From Pseudisothecium myosuroides (taxonomy: Eukaryota; Streptophyta; Bryopsida; Hypnales; Lembophyllaceae), in NCBI GenBank assembly GCA_951799445.1, contig OX637294.1, positions 26,375,452 to 26,439,451 of the forward strand: a DNA stretch of 64,000 nucleotides. The letters run 5' to 3'. Both the position numbers and the translations under genes were made by a program. Numbering within the stretch: position 1 is the stretch's first letter; each line of letters starts with the position of its first letter. Below the pieces are notes generated by a model. The model searched no databases and had not been told where the DNA came from. It saw nothing but the letters and a program-made list of their open reading frames with translations. This document shows positions 24,819 to 36,808 of the stretch, one piece after another.

Positions 24819-27800
24819 ATGGCAGTCAAGCCGCCACTGAAACTGGATTACTTCAGCGTGAGTTCCTCCCTTTAGAATGAATTGTCTAATGAATTCCTGG
24901 ATGCTCTGTAATTGTAGTACTTATAATAATATCCAACATTTAATTCCAAACATACGGTTTCACACTTTCACCGACCTGATATCGACTGTCCCATGTTACC
25001 AACATCAACGCATCTCTTCAAATCAAAAAATTCTAGACCTTCAATTAGCAAAAGCCTGGCTTGTCTAACAGTCTAAGGTCATGATCTGTGAATACAAATG
25101 GGGTTGTCTAGAATCGCTCATTGTCACTTTCGTTAAATTGGTGATATTCCGGCGCCCCAAATTGTTGATATACATTGTGTAACAACTAGGGCACGTATAG
25201 ATTTGTGTTTCAGGCAGCGCATTCTGAAGCACCGAAGCAGTGGAACACTACCTATTTAACGAAATAGGCGTTCTACAACCTCCCAATTTCAAAGTCATCT
25301 ACAACCTCCCACTTTGAAATATAACTTATGCATTTTAAACTTATGCATTTTAAACTTGTGCAATTCAACCTTATGCAATTCAAACATAAGTGATGAAAAT
25401 TGGATTTGTCTCTTTCTACCAAAGTGAGCTCTCCAGTGAGCTCTATCAAGCGATCTTCTATTGAAAGCACACTTTTCCATTGATTGGTTAAAATGCTCAA
25501 TATTGACAGAAAGAGTATCCTCTGCCCTACGATGAACGCACTCTGAAAATTTCTTTTAAGTGGTAAGTATTGTTGTGTGCAGGGGCCGTTTTCCTTTGAC
25601 ATGTTTTATGAAAGCCTGGTGAAGGACATAGCGCCTGTAATTGAGACTGCAGCAGCTCATGACAACAGCTTAGAAGATGTTAGCGAGAAACTTGAATCCA
25701 TGCTGCAGTTTCCAGAGGCCCCCAAGTTACTTCCCCTCTTCAAACACACCCGGAACTCCCTCGGGGACCTCTGCTACAAGGTGAAAAAGCTCATCCCAAT
25801 TTCATTAAAGACCTTGTTGACAACATTTCAATACGGTTTGCAACGAGTTCAATAAAATCAATTGGGTACTTTTTTGTCCATGACTTCATGACAATCAGGT
25901 CAATGAACATTTGAACAAGCAACGTAAGGATGTTGTAATGTACGAAAAGGAGCATAAGCAGAGCTTTGAGGAGGTGAAATTCGTGATTTAAGCTTCTCAT
26001 TCTACAGAATTCTGTTGGCTTCCTAAGTTCTCTTGCATTTCGAAGCCTCAAAAACAGAGTACTATAGTAGTGAAGCAGAATTGAAATTCCACATCACCAT
26101 TTCATGGGACTTCACCAATCAGGTGATGTCATATGGCCCTTTTCTGAGAAAAACATAATTACTGCGTGTGCTGCAATACTATTGTTACTACAGAACATTA
26201 TAAGTTGCGTTGTTTGAACAGCTGCAAGATGGAGTAGAAGAATTGACAGAGAGATTTGATCGCTTGGACTCTCGGGTGGCAAGTGTAGGGCAAACTGCAG
26301 CTAAAATTGGGGATCATTTAGAGGTACCGACTTTAATATCTTGACCTTAATGGAGCCCATTTCTGTCGAGGTTGCAAATCAAATCAAACATTGAGTATCG
26401 CGAGCATGATCATGTCTCATTATCTTTGATATCATTACGGATTAGGTTGGGTGTTATAATCGATTTCATTGTGAGGAAATTAAGATGAAAATCTAATGAG
26501 ATGTATTGAAATTAACCCCTGTCAATGCTTGTCTGTAGAGTTCCGATTCTCATAAAAAAACTGCAAAAGAAACCATCGACCTGGTGAGGGTGGGTACTCA
26601 CCTACACTATACTCATATCTTAGTGAGGATTGAGTGCACCCACATCAATTGAAATCGCTCAGATTCCACATGTCTGAAGGCCGAGTTAAATTCTTGTGCT
26701 GAACTATGGCAGTATATGATGTATTTCAACGAATCCGCGGGGTATGTAGAAGAGGAGCCGCCCTTGTTTTCTGATGACGATCGTGTTGCAGAGGCAACAG
26801 CAGTTGCACGAAAACTCCGTAAGTTCAGTAATTCATAGAAAGCCAAATGGGTTATGGCCGTCTAGAATGACCAATTTGATTGGTCCTATTGTGAAAATTA
26901 TAATCCAAATGCCAGGGTTGAATTGATTTGAATTTCACCACAATCAGTGAAGAACTGATTGCATGTGTTGCTTGGGGAATATATGAAAATGAAACAAAAC
27001 AAAATCCCAGCATGACTTACTCAAACCTGATTTTAAAAAACAACGTGACTCCCATTTTGAGCTTAATACATGGCAGGAGCAATTGCTGAGGACAGCATAA
27101 TGAGTGGAGGAACGGGAGGAATACAAGCACAGACCACCGGGAATGCAAATGGCCATTTAGAAGTCGCAGCAAGAAATCTACAGGCGTATTGCAACGGTCA
27201 GTTGAACTGTTGAATTTCAATCAACACGCAAGCATTTCCAATCAATTGAAGTGTCGTCACGTATGCTTTTTCATGACTTTCAATTAACGAAATGATGACT
27301 CGTGATATTTTGGAATGTCACCATTTGTAGACTCAGAATGAATGATGGTTTTGAATTTTAATGTGCAACAGCTAGTGCGCCTCTACTAAAGAGTCGAGTC
27401 TTATGTTTCATTGGCAGAGCTCGAAAATCGCCTTCTTGGGCAATTTGATGCAGCGTCGCAGAAAGGGGACTTGCAGACAATGGGTGATCGTGCCAAAATC
27501 TTGATCCAGGTACGAAAGATCCCAGTCAGCTAATCGTTTAAGAAAACGAATATTACACTATTTCCTGTATAAATGGCCATCAAAATTTTGTAATGCAAAG
27601 GAGTTTGTGTGATCATTGTGATATAAAAAACACCCTCAATATGAATCATCACCATAGTCTCAGTCTCCTTATGTAGTTAAAAATTAGGGGAACTTCCCAT
27701 GAATCATGATACAGATTCTCTTAATGATGTCTAAACATTCCTGATACAGTGTAATATTTTTTACTAAACTGATTATGTTGTGATTCACTGCAAGTAGTTT

Positions 27801-30800
27801 AACAAAGGGAGCAGTGTGATGCAAAGATACGTTGCGTCAAGACCGATGTTCATGGACGTAGAAGTGATGAACAAAGATGTGCACATGGTGCTGGGACTTG
27901 AGCCTGGTCGCATTCCAGACGAAGATGGCGTCTTGAGTGGTCTCACATCTGTCTACAAGGAAATTTCTGGTATGAAAAAAATTATGGGTCTAGCTTGCTA
28001 CTCCCCCTTAGCTCGTGCTGAAGAGTTCGGCAACTGCAAAAATATATTTGCTCATTACTTTCTCAATGAGACAGTTTTTAACCAGTTTGCGATTAGAGCT
28101 CGGGAATTTATTAATTGCAATTAAGTTTAACAATGTATGCTCTTGATGGTTTGGGAACAGAGAGTGTGCAAGCAGAAGCAAAGACGATAGCTGCTGTCTT
28201 TCCATCACCTGCTGCAGTCATGTCCATTCTTGTTCAAGTAAGCTCATTTACAATTTTTGACATCATTTTTCGTACGATCTCAACGTTGATGAAACCGAAT
28301 TTTGTAATTTTTCTTCAAATGACCCTCAAAATTGATGAAGAAAATGCATGATGTTTGAAGTTTATGAGCATCTTATTAGCATCTACAGTTTAGGGACTTG
28401 TTGCACAACACCAACTCAAGAATGTCACGGTAAAACTTCAATTTTGAACAGGAATTGTGCCAACATAATAAAATTGATGTTGGAAACTAGATTGGTGAGC
28501 ATATGCAAATATAATTGCTTTGATCCACCAATGATGAACAGAGAGTCATGGAGCAACGAGTGAGCTTACTAATAGAGAAAATCCTCTCAAAGCCATCACT
28601 GTCCAATCCCCCGCCCATAGAAGCAGGAGGTATACAATATGTGAGTATACAATATGTGAGTCTTTTAAACTCTCAAATATACATTACTGATGCTCATTTA
28701 TGGAACAAGGAGATCACGGTAACTGATGAGATGTCAATTAACACAAGGGATCCTAATTCCAAGTTCCCTCTTTGTAGTACTTGAGGATTCTTGCGGGAGC
28801 ATATGAAAGGACTAAAGGATTAGCAAATGAATTTCAAGCCTCTGGATGCGGAGACCTAAATGTGGAGGGTACGTCACTCTATCAACATTGAATCATTCCA
28901 AAGATCTAGCACTACCAAAACATGGTGTTGTTTTCAATACTCTTTTCAACAAAAAATTTGTACACTTTAGAGCTGAAAACTAGATTTTGGAAACCAAACA
29001 GTATTTCAAATACAATACTTTTTGTTGGTAGTGTAGTTGCTACCATTACTTTGATCAATGGACTAGCTAGGTAATGCTCGAGTGTTGGGACATAATACCG
29101 AATCATTCTACTCAATCAATAACATCCAAAATTGTACATTTTTGAGAATGGGCTCAAAATGAGAGAGATTATGGACCATAATCCTCTTCTCACTAGCCAA
29201 TGAGATAACAACACAATTGCCTCATAATTGTTAACCTCTAAAGGACCATAAGGTGGCTTCTGCAACACTGTTTTTTGCAACCCCGGTTCTTTAGGGATTA
29301 AGCTGTTGAAAGTATTGTCAAGCTCATATAATCCTTCCTCTCAACAATCTTGTAACCTAACCAGTAAATGTCGTATCCTATTCAATGTGCAGCTTTTGCC
29401 GAATCCTTGTTCAAGTCCTATAGAGAAGATTACGTAGAATTTGAGCTGACTTCACTAAATCAGCTCCATACAAACAAGGTGCACATTTTAGTTTCCGCTT
29501 GGAAGCTCTCACATTTGGAGGTAAAGCATCTTCACAGCCTTAAAAAAGAAGGCTGAGAGTCTAGAGGAGGGGTTCAAAACACTACAGCAAATGTAACGGA
29601 GCTTCCTTGTAAATGCGTCATCAAATTCGATCCAATCTGCTTCGATGCATGAGTAGAACTTACAGTGCTTACTAAAACTAATATCTACAAATTCAGTTGG
29701 TTAAAAGATATGCACAGAACGTACTAGGTAATCCAATTTTGGTAAAGAGTTACAAGATCTAAGGTTCGAGGTCCATAAATCAACCAGGTTCTAATGCGTC
29801 CCCTATCTTGGAATGAGACTCATTAGACACATGTTCCTTGAAAAGTCTATTACTGTCATGCATGAGTTCAATAGGCTTATTCAAGGGACGGCTTATGGAC
29901 CTCCTACCTTAGTACATGCCTGGTCATGAAGTGACTAGGTAGGTACTATAGCGTATAACTCTCATCCAACATTGCATTATCTATCAAAATTCCCAAAACT
30001 TGTAAGCTATGTCTTCAAATGTCATTTTGTAATTGTACTTCATTACATTTTCCATAGTAAAAATATTCCTTACATAGGAGTGTGCGCTCCCAACTACCAA
30101 GTACTTGAGGAAGGCAGGTTATGAAAATGAAGGGTAAAGGTCACGAATTATAGAAAATTCATAGAAAATTGGAAAATGAGAGTAAGGATATATGAGATAT
30201 TAACTGCTTACCGATTAGTTGATTTGTTTCCTGATGTAGATAATGGAGCTTAAGGCGTCACCATTTGCCGTGAGAAGGACGTCCCTCCTGCGTCCATTCA
30301 CTCCCATACCGCAACAGCAGCAGCAACGAAGACAGTCAGCCATACACGCTCATGCTCCCATCTCAGTATCAGTGGTTGAGGAATTTGTGGATTGGAATGA
30401 AGAAGCTGTCGCACGTTGCAAACTCCTCACTCTTGAGGTAAGCCATAAGATAAGAGACCCTAATTGTGCCTCTTTATAATCACTATGTATCAATAGAGTA
30501 CAATTGAAAAGTTGAAATGTACACTATTGATACATAGAGGCACAAATAGGGTCTTATCTTAAGTGCAATGCTCAAGGCAACTGCGTCATTGTCTAATTGG
30601 GTAGTCAAAAGGTACAGATCTTCAGATTTTTGACAGAGTAGAGCAACTTGGCATAATGTCCAGCTGTGTGCAGTTGCAATATATGTCACTAATCTCTTGT
30701 AGCAATAATTAATTCTCATGAGAGAGATGATGTTCAGGACCAGCAAGCTGGAATCCTTGCCACGAACGTGAAGGCCATTTTCACCTGCCTCCTTGACCAG

Positions 30801-33800
30801 GTTGTTGTCCTTCCCATTTCCAGCATGAAGTATCCTCTCCAAAGTTGTGCTACAATCAGACCATGAGTAACAGTGTTTTCAGAAGAAATAGAATATTTCA
30901 GGAACTCATTTAGATGCCATATTTGTCATGATTCATTGAGTCAGAGGCTTTCCTGTGGTCACAGTGATCACACAGGGACCCATGAGAGGCTTGTGTGTGA
31001 TCGCTGTGACCATAGGAAGATCTCTACATACAGTAAATCACTGGAGGGATTCTCTTCATGACATTTAAAAAAAGTTCATGCTACAACTAGAAAAAAATAA
31101 AATTCCATGGATTTCAACCTTTAAAGTCCATAAAAATTATCATTTATTGTGGATTTACGTCAAAATTCGTGTGTTAGATTCCTTCTGACATGAAACAGTG
31201 TACCTTTACTAAAACCCCTCGAAGAGTGTTCCTCGATTTGCGCTCTTTCTTGGGCATTTCCGGATGATTTAAAATCCTCCACCCTTCTGTGAAGCAGGTG
31301 AGCCAATACGTTACAGAAGGTCTGGAAAGAGCCATCGAAGCATTGAAAGAAGCTGCAGCACTGCGGGAGCGCTTCGGGTACAATACCACCAATAACAGAA
31401 AGGTGGCTCAAGCTATGGCTGCCTCAGTACGTAACTACTCTCCTTCCTTCTTCTCTAATCCAAGGAACACGTAGGCTACTCAAAGATGTGTTCCGTGCTA
31501 AGACAATTTCTCAAGACCTTTCATAACAAAATTTTCATGACAAGATTTTCAGTAAAATTAGACTGTTTCTGTAACTATAAGACGACGTCATAAAAACAAT
31601 GTTCGCCATGGTTCATAAGGCAGGTCTCCCTATGCTCACAGTGAGCCCTGAAACAGTGTATTTTCCTGAAAACCCTATATCACTACCTATTTAGAATTTA
31701 ATTTAAGGAGTGAGATGAACCTGAGCATCGTCGTGATCGTTGAAAACCAGGCAGAAGCTGCGTCTTCGGCAGGAGAGAGTAGCTTCCGTGCGTTCATGGC
31801 GGCTATCAAAAGTGCAACCACCAACATGGCCATGCTGCAGCGAGTAGAACTCTAACCCTAGATAATCATGTATCCCTACATTCTACTACTATTCTCAGCT
31901 GTGCCTCTGCAAGTTGAGCTCAAGCATGACTTTTCTTCTGGCTCGCAGTTCTTCACAAGATCAGTTTCACGTGTGCTCTTAGCACAAGAAGGAGGCCATT
32001 CGGCCTGCTGTGATGCAATTGCATCCGCCATGGCTGTTGCTGAGAAAGCAGCATCCACAGGTCTAAGGGGCTCACTGGATGCACTCTTAGCAGAGGTGAG
32101 TCCCTCTCTCCCCGAGCTACAGATTTTCAGATTTCAGTCTTCTTTTTCGGGATGCATAAAACGTTAGAAACTTGACCATCTCCTATTGACCGACCCCTGT
32201 TACCAACAGCAACTCATCTCTTCCAATTCACACGATACTGCACTTCAATTAGCAAGTGCTGTAGCATGACTTGACTAAATGCTTATGGCCTTCGATCTGT
32301 GAATAGAAATAGGAACGTCCACTAATCCTGCAATATTAATCTACTCTTTGAAATTGCAAACGAAATTCATACATTAATAGTGATAAAATTGATTTGATTC
32401 TTGTATCCACATTAATTATAGTGATCTTTCCACAGCACTATACTGATCTCCTTACGAAAGCAGACTCCTACATATTGGCTAATATGCTTGAACTAATGCA
32501 CATAGTATCCACCACACTAATACATGGACGAATTGCCTGATATGAGCACCAGGTGGAGAGATTGTTAATCGCAGAGCAAAAAGTGACGGACTACAAACAA
32601 CTAGACGAGAGCATATCGCCTGAGCTCACAACGGCGTGCTCGAGGTTAGTGAGCCTCTTTCCATCATTCCCACTGCAAAGCTGAATAATCACTCAATCAA
32701 CACAAGTGAGCTTAAATCATGAACAATCAACAACCATGCTTCTCAGAGTAGTCTCGTTTCTTACTCGGATGGTCGAAGTAGCGAATGGAGCATTGGACGG
32801 GATGAACAAAGAAGCCTTCATGACACAATTGGTGTGCACTCCCCTCGCCTTCCGCTCCTTGAACTTATCGTTTTGTTGAACACTTGCAAGTTGCTCGTTG
32901 AGATCATAATTTCATGGCTGGTGACGTAAAAATGGGGCATGACAGGGGCATGGACTGTACAACCGTTTGACTCAACACTGGAAGAGGTTCACCTTTGACC
33001 CAAGGTTAATACGTAATCCTAAGTCTCTTTGCACGTAAGAGAAGCTGTAGAATCATATAGTCTTTGACATAAGGCTAACACGTAATCTTAACACCAAAAT
33101 CTGCCAGCACATAAGAGAAGTTGTTGAATCAGCAAGCCTTCTGACCCAAGATTAATATGTAGTCCTTAAGACCTAAATCCGTTAGCAGATAAGAGAAGCT
33201 GTTAAATCATCGAGTCTTTGACCCAAGGTTAATACGTAATCTCAAGACCTGAATCTCTTTGCATATAAGAGAAGCTGTTAAATCTTCGAGCATTGGCTTT
33301 GAAGACTCGTACAGACTTTGCTCACTAGCACTTTCAATGGGGATTTTTCCAGTGGAGGTTTGCGCTTGAAGCGAGATGTGTCAGAATACGCTGACTGCGT
33401 GCGAAGCTTCATGACACCAACCATTGACGAGAAATTCGCTCTCCTGGGGACGTGAGTGATTCGATCATCCCTGACTGTAAGCTACAAAAATTCACTTGGA
33501 TTGTATCTAACGCAAGATTCAGCCCTAAACCATAAACCATAAAAACCATAAATTCCTTGACAGGATGGTGAATGTGTTCATCGTGGCGCCGGAGAGCTTG
33601 CCCACCTTGGTGGATGGGACCTTACGAGATGTCAGGGAAGAAGTCTTCAGGTATTGTAAATTTGAAATCTTCGGATTGTCAACTGAGACTAGGTAATTAG
33701 GTCTTGATTCTTAGTAACTATCAAATGTGGGAGTCTCGGTTGTGTGCTTCCCCTTCTCCCATCTCAATGAAATGGGGACTTGGCCTGCTCAAAGTCCTCC

Positions 33801-34037
33801 AGCTAGCTCTTTCAACAAGCTGGTTGAAACCCAGTTTATCAAACATTTGAGACAGGGAACTTTTGCATGATGAATACACGAACCTTTGGGGATTTGAGCA
33901 TTGGTTTTGATCAAACTCATTGAATTTTGTACTTCACCCCTAATTCCTCATGGATCTTGTTTTGCAGACTCATTGAACTACGAGATGATTATAAGAAAGC
34001 GAAGGTTGCCAACATTGTCAGCAGCATGAACGGTTGA
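24819..34037 (+). CDS. SEC10: Exocyst complex component SEC10 (EXOC5)
   Basis: Subunit of the octameric exocyst, which tethers secretory vesicles to the plasma membrane. Coding exons: 24819-24857, 25583-25780, 25899-25973, 26222-26323, 26539-26583, 26713-26818, 27077-27196, 27418-27509, 27798-27969, 28161-28237, 28542-28640 (or 28655), 28778-28868, 29393-29478, 29549-29592, ~30240-30437, 30738-30800, 31298-31426, 31751-31843, 31949-32095, 32553-32644, 32747-32831, 32946-33004, 33353-33451, 33564-33650, 33968-34037. About 810 aa, close to plant SEC10. Diagnostic runs include SVGQTAAKIGDHLE, RYVASRPMFMDVEVMN, ITEGLERA-like VTEGLERAIEAL, EAAALRERFGYN and VFIVAPESLPTL. The start MAVKPPLKLDYFS joins GPFSFDMFYESLV in frame. 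The join from 29592 to the next exon is out of phase if the strong acceptor before 30240 is used; acceptors giving starts at 30275 or 30278 restore frame, or a microexon is missing. That exon also carries a Gln run. Introns hold hairpins and tandem repeats. Confidence 0.93.
28626..28660 (+). repeat. 15-nt duplication that doubles a splice donor in SEC10
   Basis: The sequence GTATACAATAT|GTGAGTATACAATAT|GTGAGTC contains two identical donors 15 nt apart (introns from 28641 or 28656). Using the second donor adds five codons (VSIQY) without shifting frame. The first donor gives the join closest to other plant SEC10 proteins (...GGIQY-YLRILAG). Confidence 0.75.
29231..29301. mobile_element. Minimal TTAA-flanked MITE, copy E (71 bp), in a SEC10 intron
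   Basis: TTAA at 29231-29234 and 29298-29301. Termini are CCTCTAAAGGACCATAAGG and, in reverse complement, TCCCTAAAGAACCGGGG. Only the two ends remain, separated by about 25 nt, so this is an internal-deletion derivative of the family. Confidence 0.55.
29762..29909. mobile_element. Short AGGT-terminated MITE with TA flanks in a SEC10 intron
   Basis: The left end AGGTTCGAGGTCCATAA pairs with the right end TTATGGACCTCCTACCT, and TA flanks both sides. It shares the AGGTAGGAGG terminus with the elements at 11.3 and 21.1 kb but is only 148 bp long. Confidence 0.55.
30445..30562. mobile_element. Foldback MITE seven bases inside a SEC10 intron
   Basis: The outer arms (ATAAGATAAGAGACCCTAAT... and ...AATAGGGTCTTATCTTA) and inner arms (ATGTATCAATAGAGTACA / TGTACACTATTGATACAT) form an almost complete hairpin with an 11-nt bulge near 30475. 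The splice donor of the preceding exon is at 30438, so the stem begins just after GTAAGCC. Confidence 0.65.
30952..31016. repeat. Perfect-class hairpin in a SEC10 intron
   Basis: The arms CCTGTGGTCACAGTGATCAC... and ...GTGATCGCTGTGACCATAGG pair over 23 bases with two mismatches around a loop of about 19 nt. Possibly a small foldback element or a structured RNA. No gene is implied. Confidence 0.55.
32989..33300 (+). repeat. Four-unit tandem repeat copying an exon end and its splice donor (SEC10)
   Basis: Unit of about 75 bp. Unit 1 is the true exon end, TTTGACCCAAG|GTTAATACG, with the donor at 33005. Units 2-4 lie in the intron, beginning near 33062 (TTTGACATAAGGCTAACACG), 33138 (TCTGACCCAAGATTAATATG) and 33217 (TTTGACCCAAGGTTAATACG). 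Each continues to ATAAGAGAAGCTGTTRAATC or a variant. Unit 4 restores the donor exactly; unit 2 has lost GT to GC and unit 3 to AT. The next exon begins at 33353. Confidence 0.8.
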
Positions 34038-34081
34038 AGAAATGCACCATACTTTGAATCCCAGATCCATTGCCGTGCTTG

Positions 34082-34845
34082 CATTGAGATCAATTCGTTT
34101 CACCCGAGGTTTGCTTAGTTCCTGACTGACGAGCCCTCTACTTTAACCCTTAAACCCCTGAAGGATTGTTGGGTTTAGAGGCCAAAGATAATTGCTTCAA
34201 AATACTCAATACCCAAAGCCAAGCTCAAATCTTCATCCATATTTATTCTTTAACAAATTTAACCATAGGATCCTTTACTTAAAACATGTTCAAACACATC
34301 TTTTCAAAATTCTAGACTGAAAATCCCCACCCATTGCACGTTCATTTTTATTTATTTTGGCATTGAGATCAATTCCTTTCACTTGAGGTGAGGTTTGGTT
34401 AGTTCCTGACTGATGAGCCCTCTACTTTAACCCTTAAATCCTTGAAGGACTATTGGGTTTAGAGGCCAAAGATAATTGCTTCAAAATACTCAATGCCAAA
34501 ATAAATATCCAAAGCCAAGCTCAAATCTTCATCTATATTTATTCTTTAACAAATTTAACTATAGGATCCTTTACTTGAAACGTGTTCAAACACATTTTTT
34601 CAAAATTCTAGAAAATTCTAGACTGAAAATCCCCACCCATTAAACCCCTGAAGGACTCTTGGGTTTAGAGGCCAAAGATAATTGCTTCAAAATACTCAAT
34701 ACCCAAAGCCAAGCTCAAATCTTCATCTATATTTATTCTTTAACAAATTTAACTATAGGATCCTTTACTTAAAACGTGTTCAAACACATTTTTTCAAAAT
34801 TCTAGAAAATTCTAGACTGAAAATCCCCACCCATTGCACGTTCAA
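34082..34845. repeat. Three tandem ~280-bp units just downstream of SEC10
   Basis: Unit 1 starts at 34082 (CATTGAGATCAATTC), 45 bp after the SEC10 stop codon, and unit 2 at 34361. Unit 3, from about 34641, lacks the head of the unit. Shared phrases are TGGGTTTAGAGGCCAAAGAT and GACTGAAAATCCCCACCC. The internal TTAAACCCCTGAAGG and CATAGGATCCTTTACTT resemble the copy-A MITE, suggesting a MITE fragment has been amplified. The repeat probably lies in or beside the SEC10 3'UTR. Confidence 0.7.
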
Positions 34846-36808
34846 TGTGCCTAATTTGCAATTTTTTTTCTTCTAGCCGCTAACCCAAAATGACTTTCAT
34901 ATTCATCTTAAAAAAATTAATCAATTGTGTCCACAAACTAACTAAATCAATATAGTTGTCCTAATTGACACTTACCATTTATTTTGTTGCTATTCTAATA
35001 TTCATTTTCAGATACTCTTTTAGAGCATTTTTGCTCATTGGCTTTGCCATTTTGTAAGAATGATAATCTTGTTATTATACTTATATTTATATTATATCAC
35101 TATAATTTATACCATACATAAGAAAAAAAATATAAGAAAAAAATATTTTTTGATCTTACAAATTGACAAAGAAGTACAATAACAAAAAATCTATCATGTC
35201 TCCAATTAGAATTTTGGCAATACTATTACCTCTCATACAAAACTTGATAATTTGTTTGTCTAATATTAATACCTCACAATTCAAAATGTTTTTAGCTTCT
35301 TTCAAAAAGAAGTTCTTCTTTGTACAATGATGCATGGTTTACTTAGATATAATATATACCAATGCATTGAATGACATCAACAACAATCTTCATTCGTTAT
35401 AATTCTAATAGAGGAACCTTTTGTATCACTACCCGTTTTTTGTGAAGTTGTGAAGGGTCCTTTATCTGGATCATAGGTGCCCTTCATAGGTGCCCTTCAT
35501 AGGTGCCCTCCATGGATCATAGGTGCCCTCTATGGATCATAGGTGCCCCCCATACTAGGACTATGCTTTAAGGTAATAGTATTGTGCTTCAAGGTCATAG
35601 TATTGTCAAAACTTCAATTAGAAACATAATAGACTTGTTATTGTACTTCTTTTTCAATCTATGTAAGACCTAAATATATTTAGATCTACTACAAACAATA
35701 GTGATATAATATAAATATAATAACAAGATTATCATACGTACAAAATGGCAAAGCCAATCTCTAAAAATGCTCTAAAAGAGTATCTAAAAACAAATAAACA
35801 AATATTGGATAAGCAAACAAAGATTTTGAAAAGAATGAATTTTTTTGTCACCTAGAATATGGATGTAACTAAAAATATAATAACAAGATTATCAAACGTA
35901 CAAAATGGCAAAGCCAATCGCCAAAAATGCTCTAAAAGAATATCTAAAAATAAATAAAACAAATACTTGACAAGCAAGCAAAGATCTTGAAAAGAGTGAA
36001 ATTTTTTGTCACCTAGAATATGGATGTAACTAATGTAAAAATTTCTAAATGTGTTCAAATGAGCACATTTTCAAGGCACCATAGGAACTAAGCATACTTG
36101 AGACTACATGAGTGTTTATCCAATTTGACATTTTCAAGGTACAATAGGGACTAAGATACCAGAAGAAAACAAATAAACTTTCTTACTTAAATTCTAAATT
36201 AATCAAAGGTTTAACTTATATGTAGGGTATGAACACCAGTCATTGCCACTTATTGCAATTCTTCATAAACTTTTAGAATTTGGATAAAGACATAATGTAT
36301 GTTTCTCTGTTGAAGTGGAGGCACACCACTCTTGGTTCAATATTGTAATATAGAGACTAAGTTCTTCATTTCCAAAATTCATTTGATGATTATCAAGAGC
36401 CTGGGATCTAGGTTGTTGATGTTAGGATTGTTACACCTTCAGCAGATGGTTTGAAATTAATGATAAAAGAACCTATTATACCAAGTTTTGCTAATCAACC
36501 TCATCAACCCCATTTGGTCACCTTTGGTTAAAGGTGGAGAGTGAGGCCTTACCTGGTATTTAGTATTATAAGAGCTTCAAAAAGGATTGAGCTACCAGCA
36601 TTCTTTGATAGAAAATATGATTTACAGTTCAGAGTTTAAGTTTTAACGAACTGAGCTTCACGTTTTGACAAGTCTTTTGAAGTATTCACTTGTGGAAAGT
36701 AAACTTGAAACATTCGTTATACCAATAACAAAAGCCAATAACAATTAGACCATGAAATATGGCTTCGACCAGAAAGGTGACCAGATTGGTCACCTTATGA
36801 ACGTGACG
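34846..36808. repeat. Inverted and direct repeats between SEC10 and CFAP53
   Basis: The segment at about 34.98-35.10 kb (TACTCTTTTAGAGCATTTTT, GGCTTTGCCATTTTGTA, ATAATCTTGTTATTAT) recurs inverted at about 35.70-35.80 and again at 35.88-35.95 kb. The last two form a direct ~155-bp tandem pair sharing TTTTTTGTCACCTAGAATAT. A minisatellite of CATAGGTGCCCTYCAT units lies at about 35471-35553. No gene is seen. The arrangement suits a decayed foldback transposon. Confidence 0.55.
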
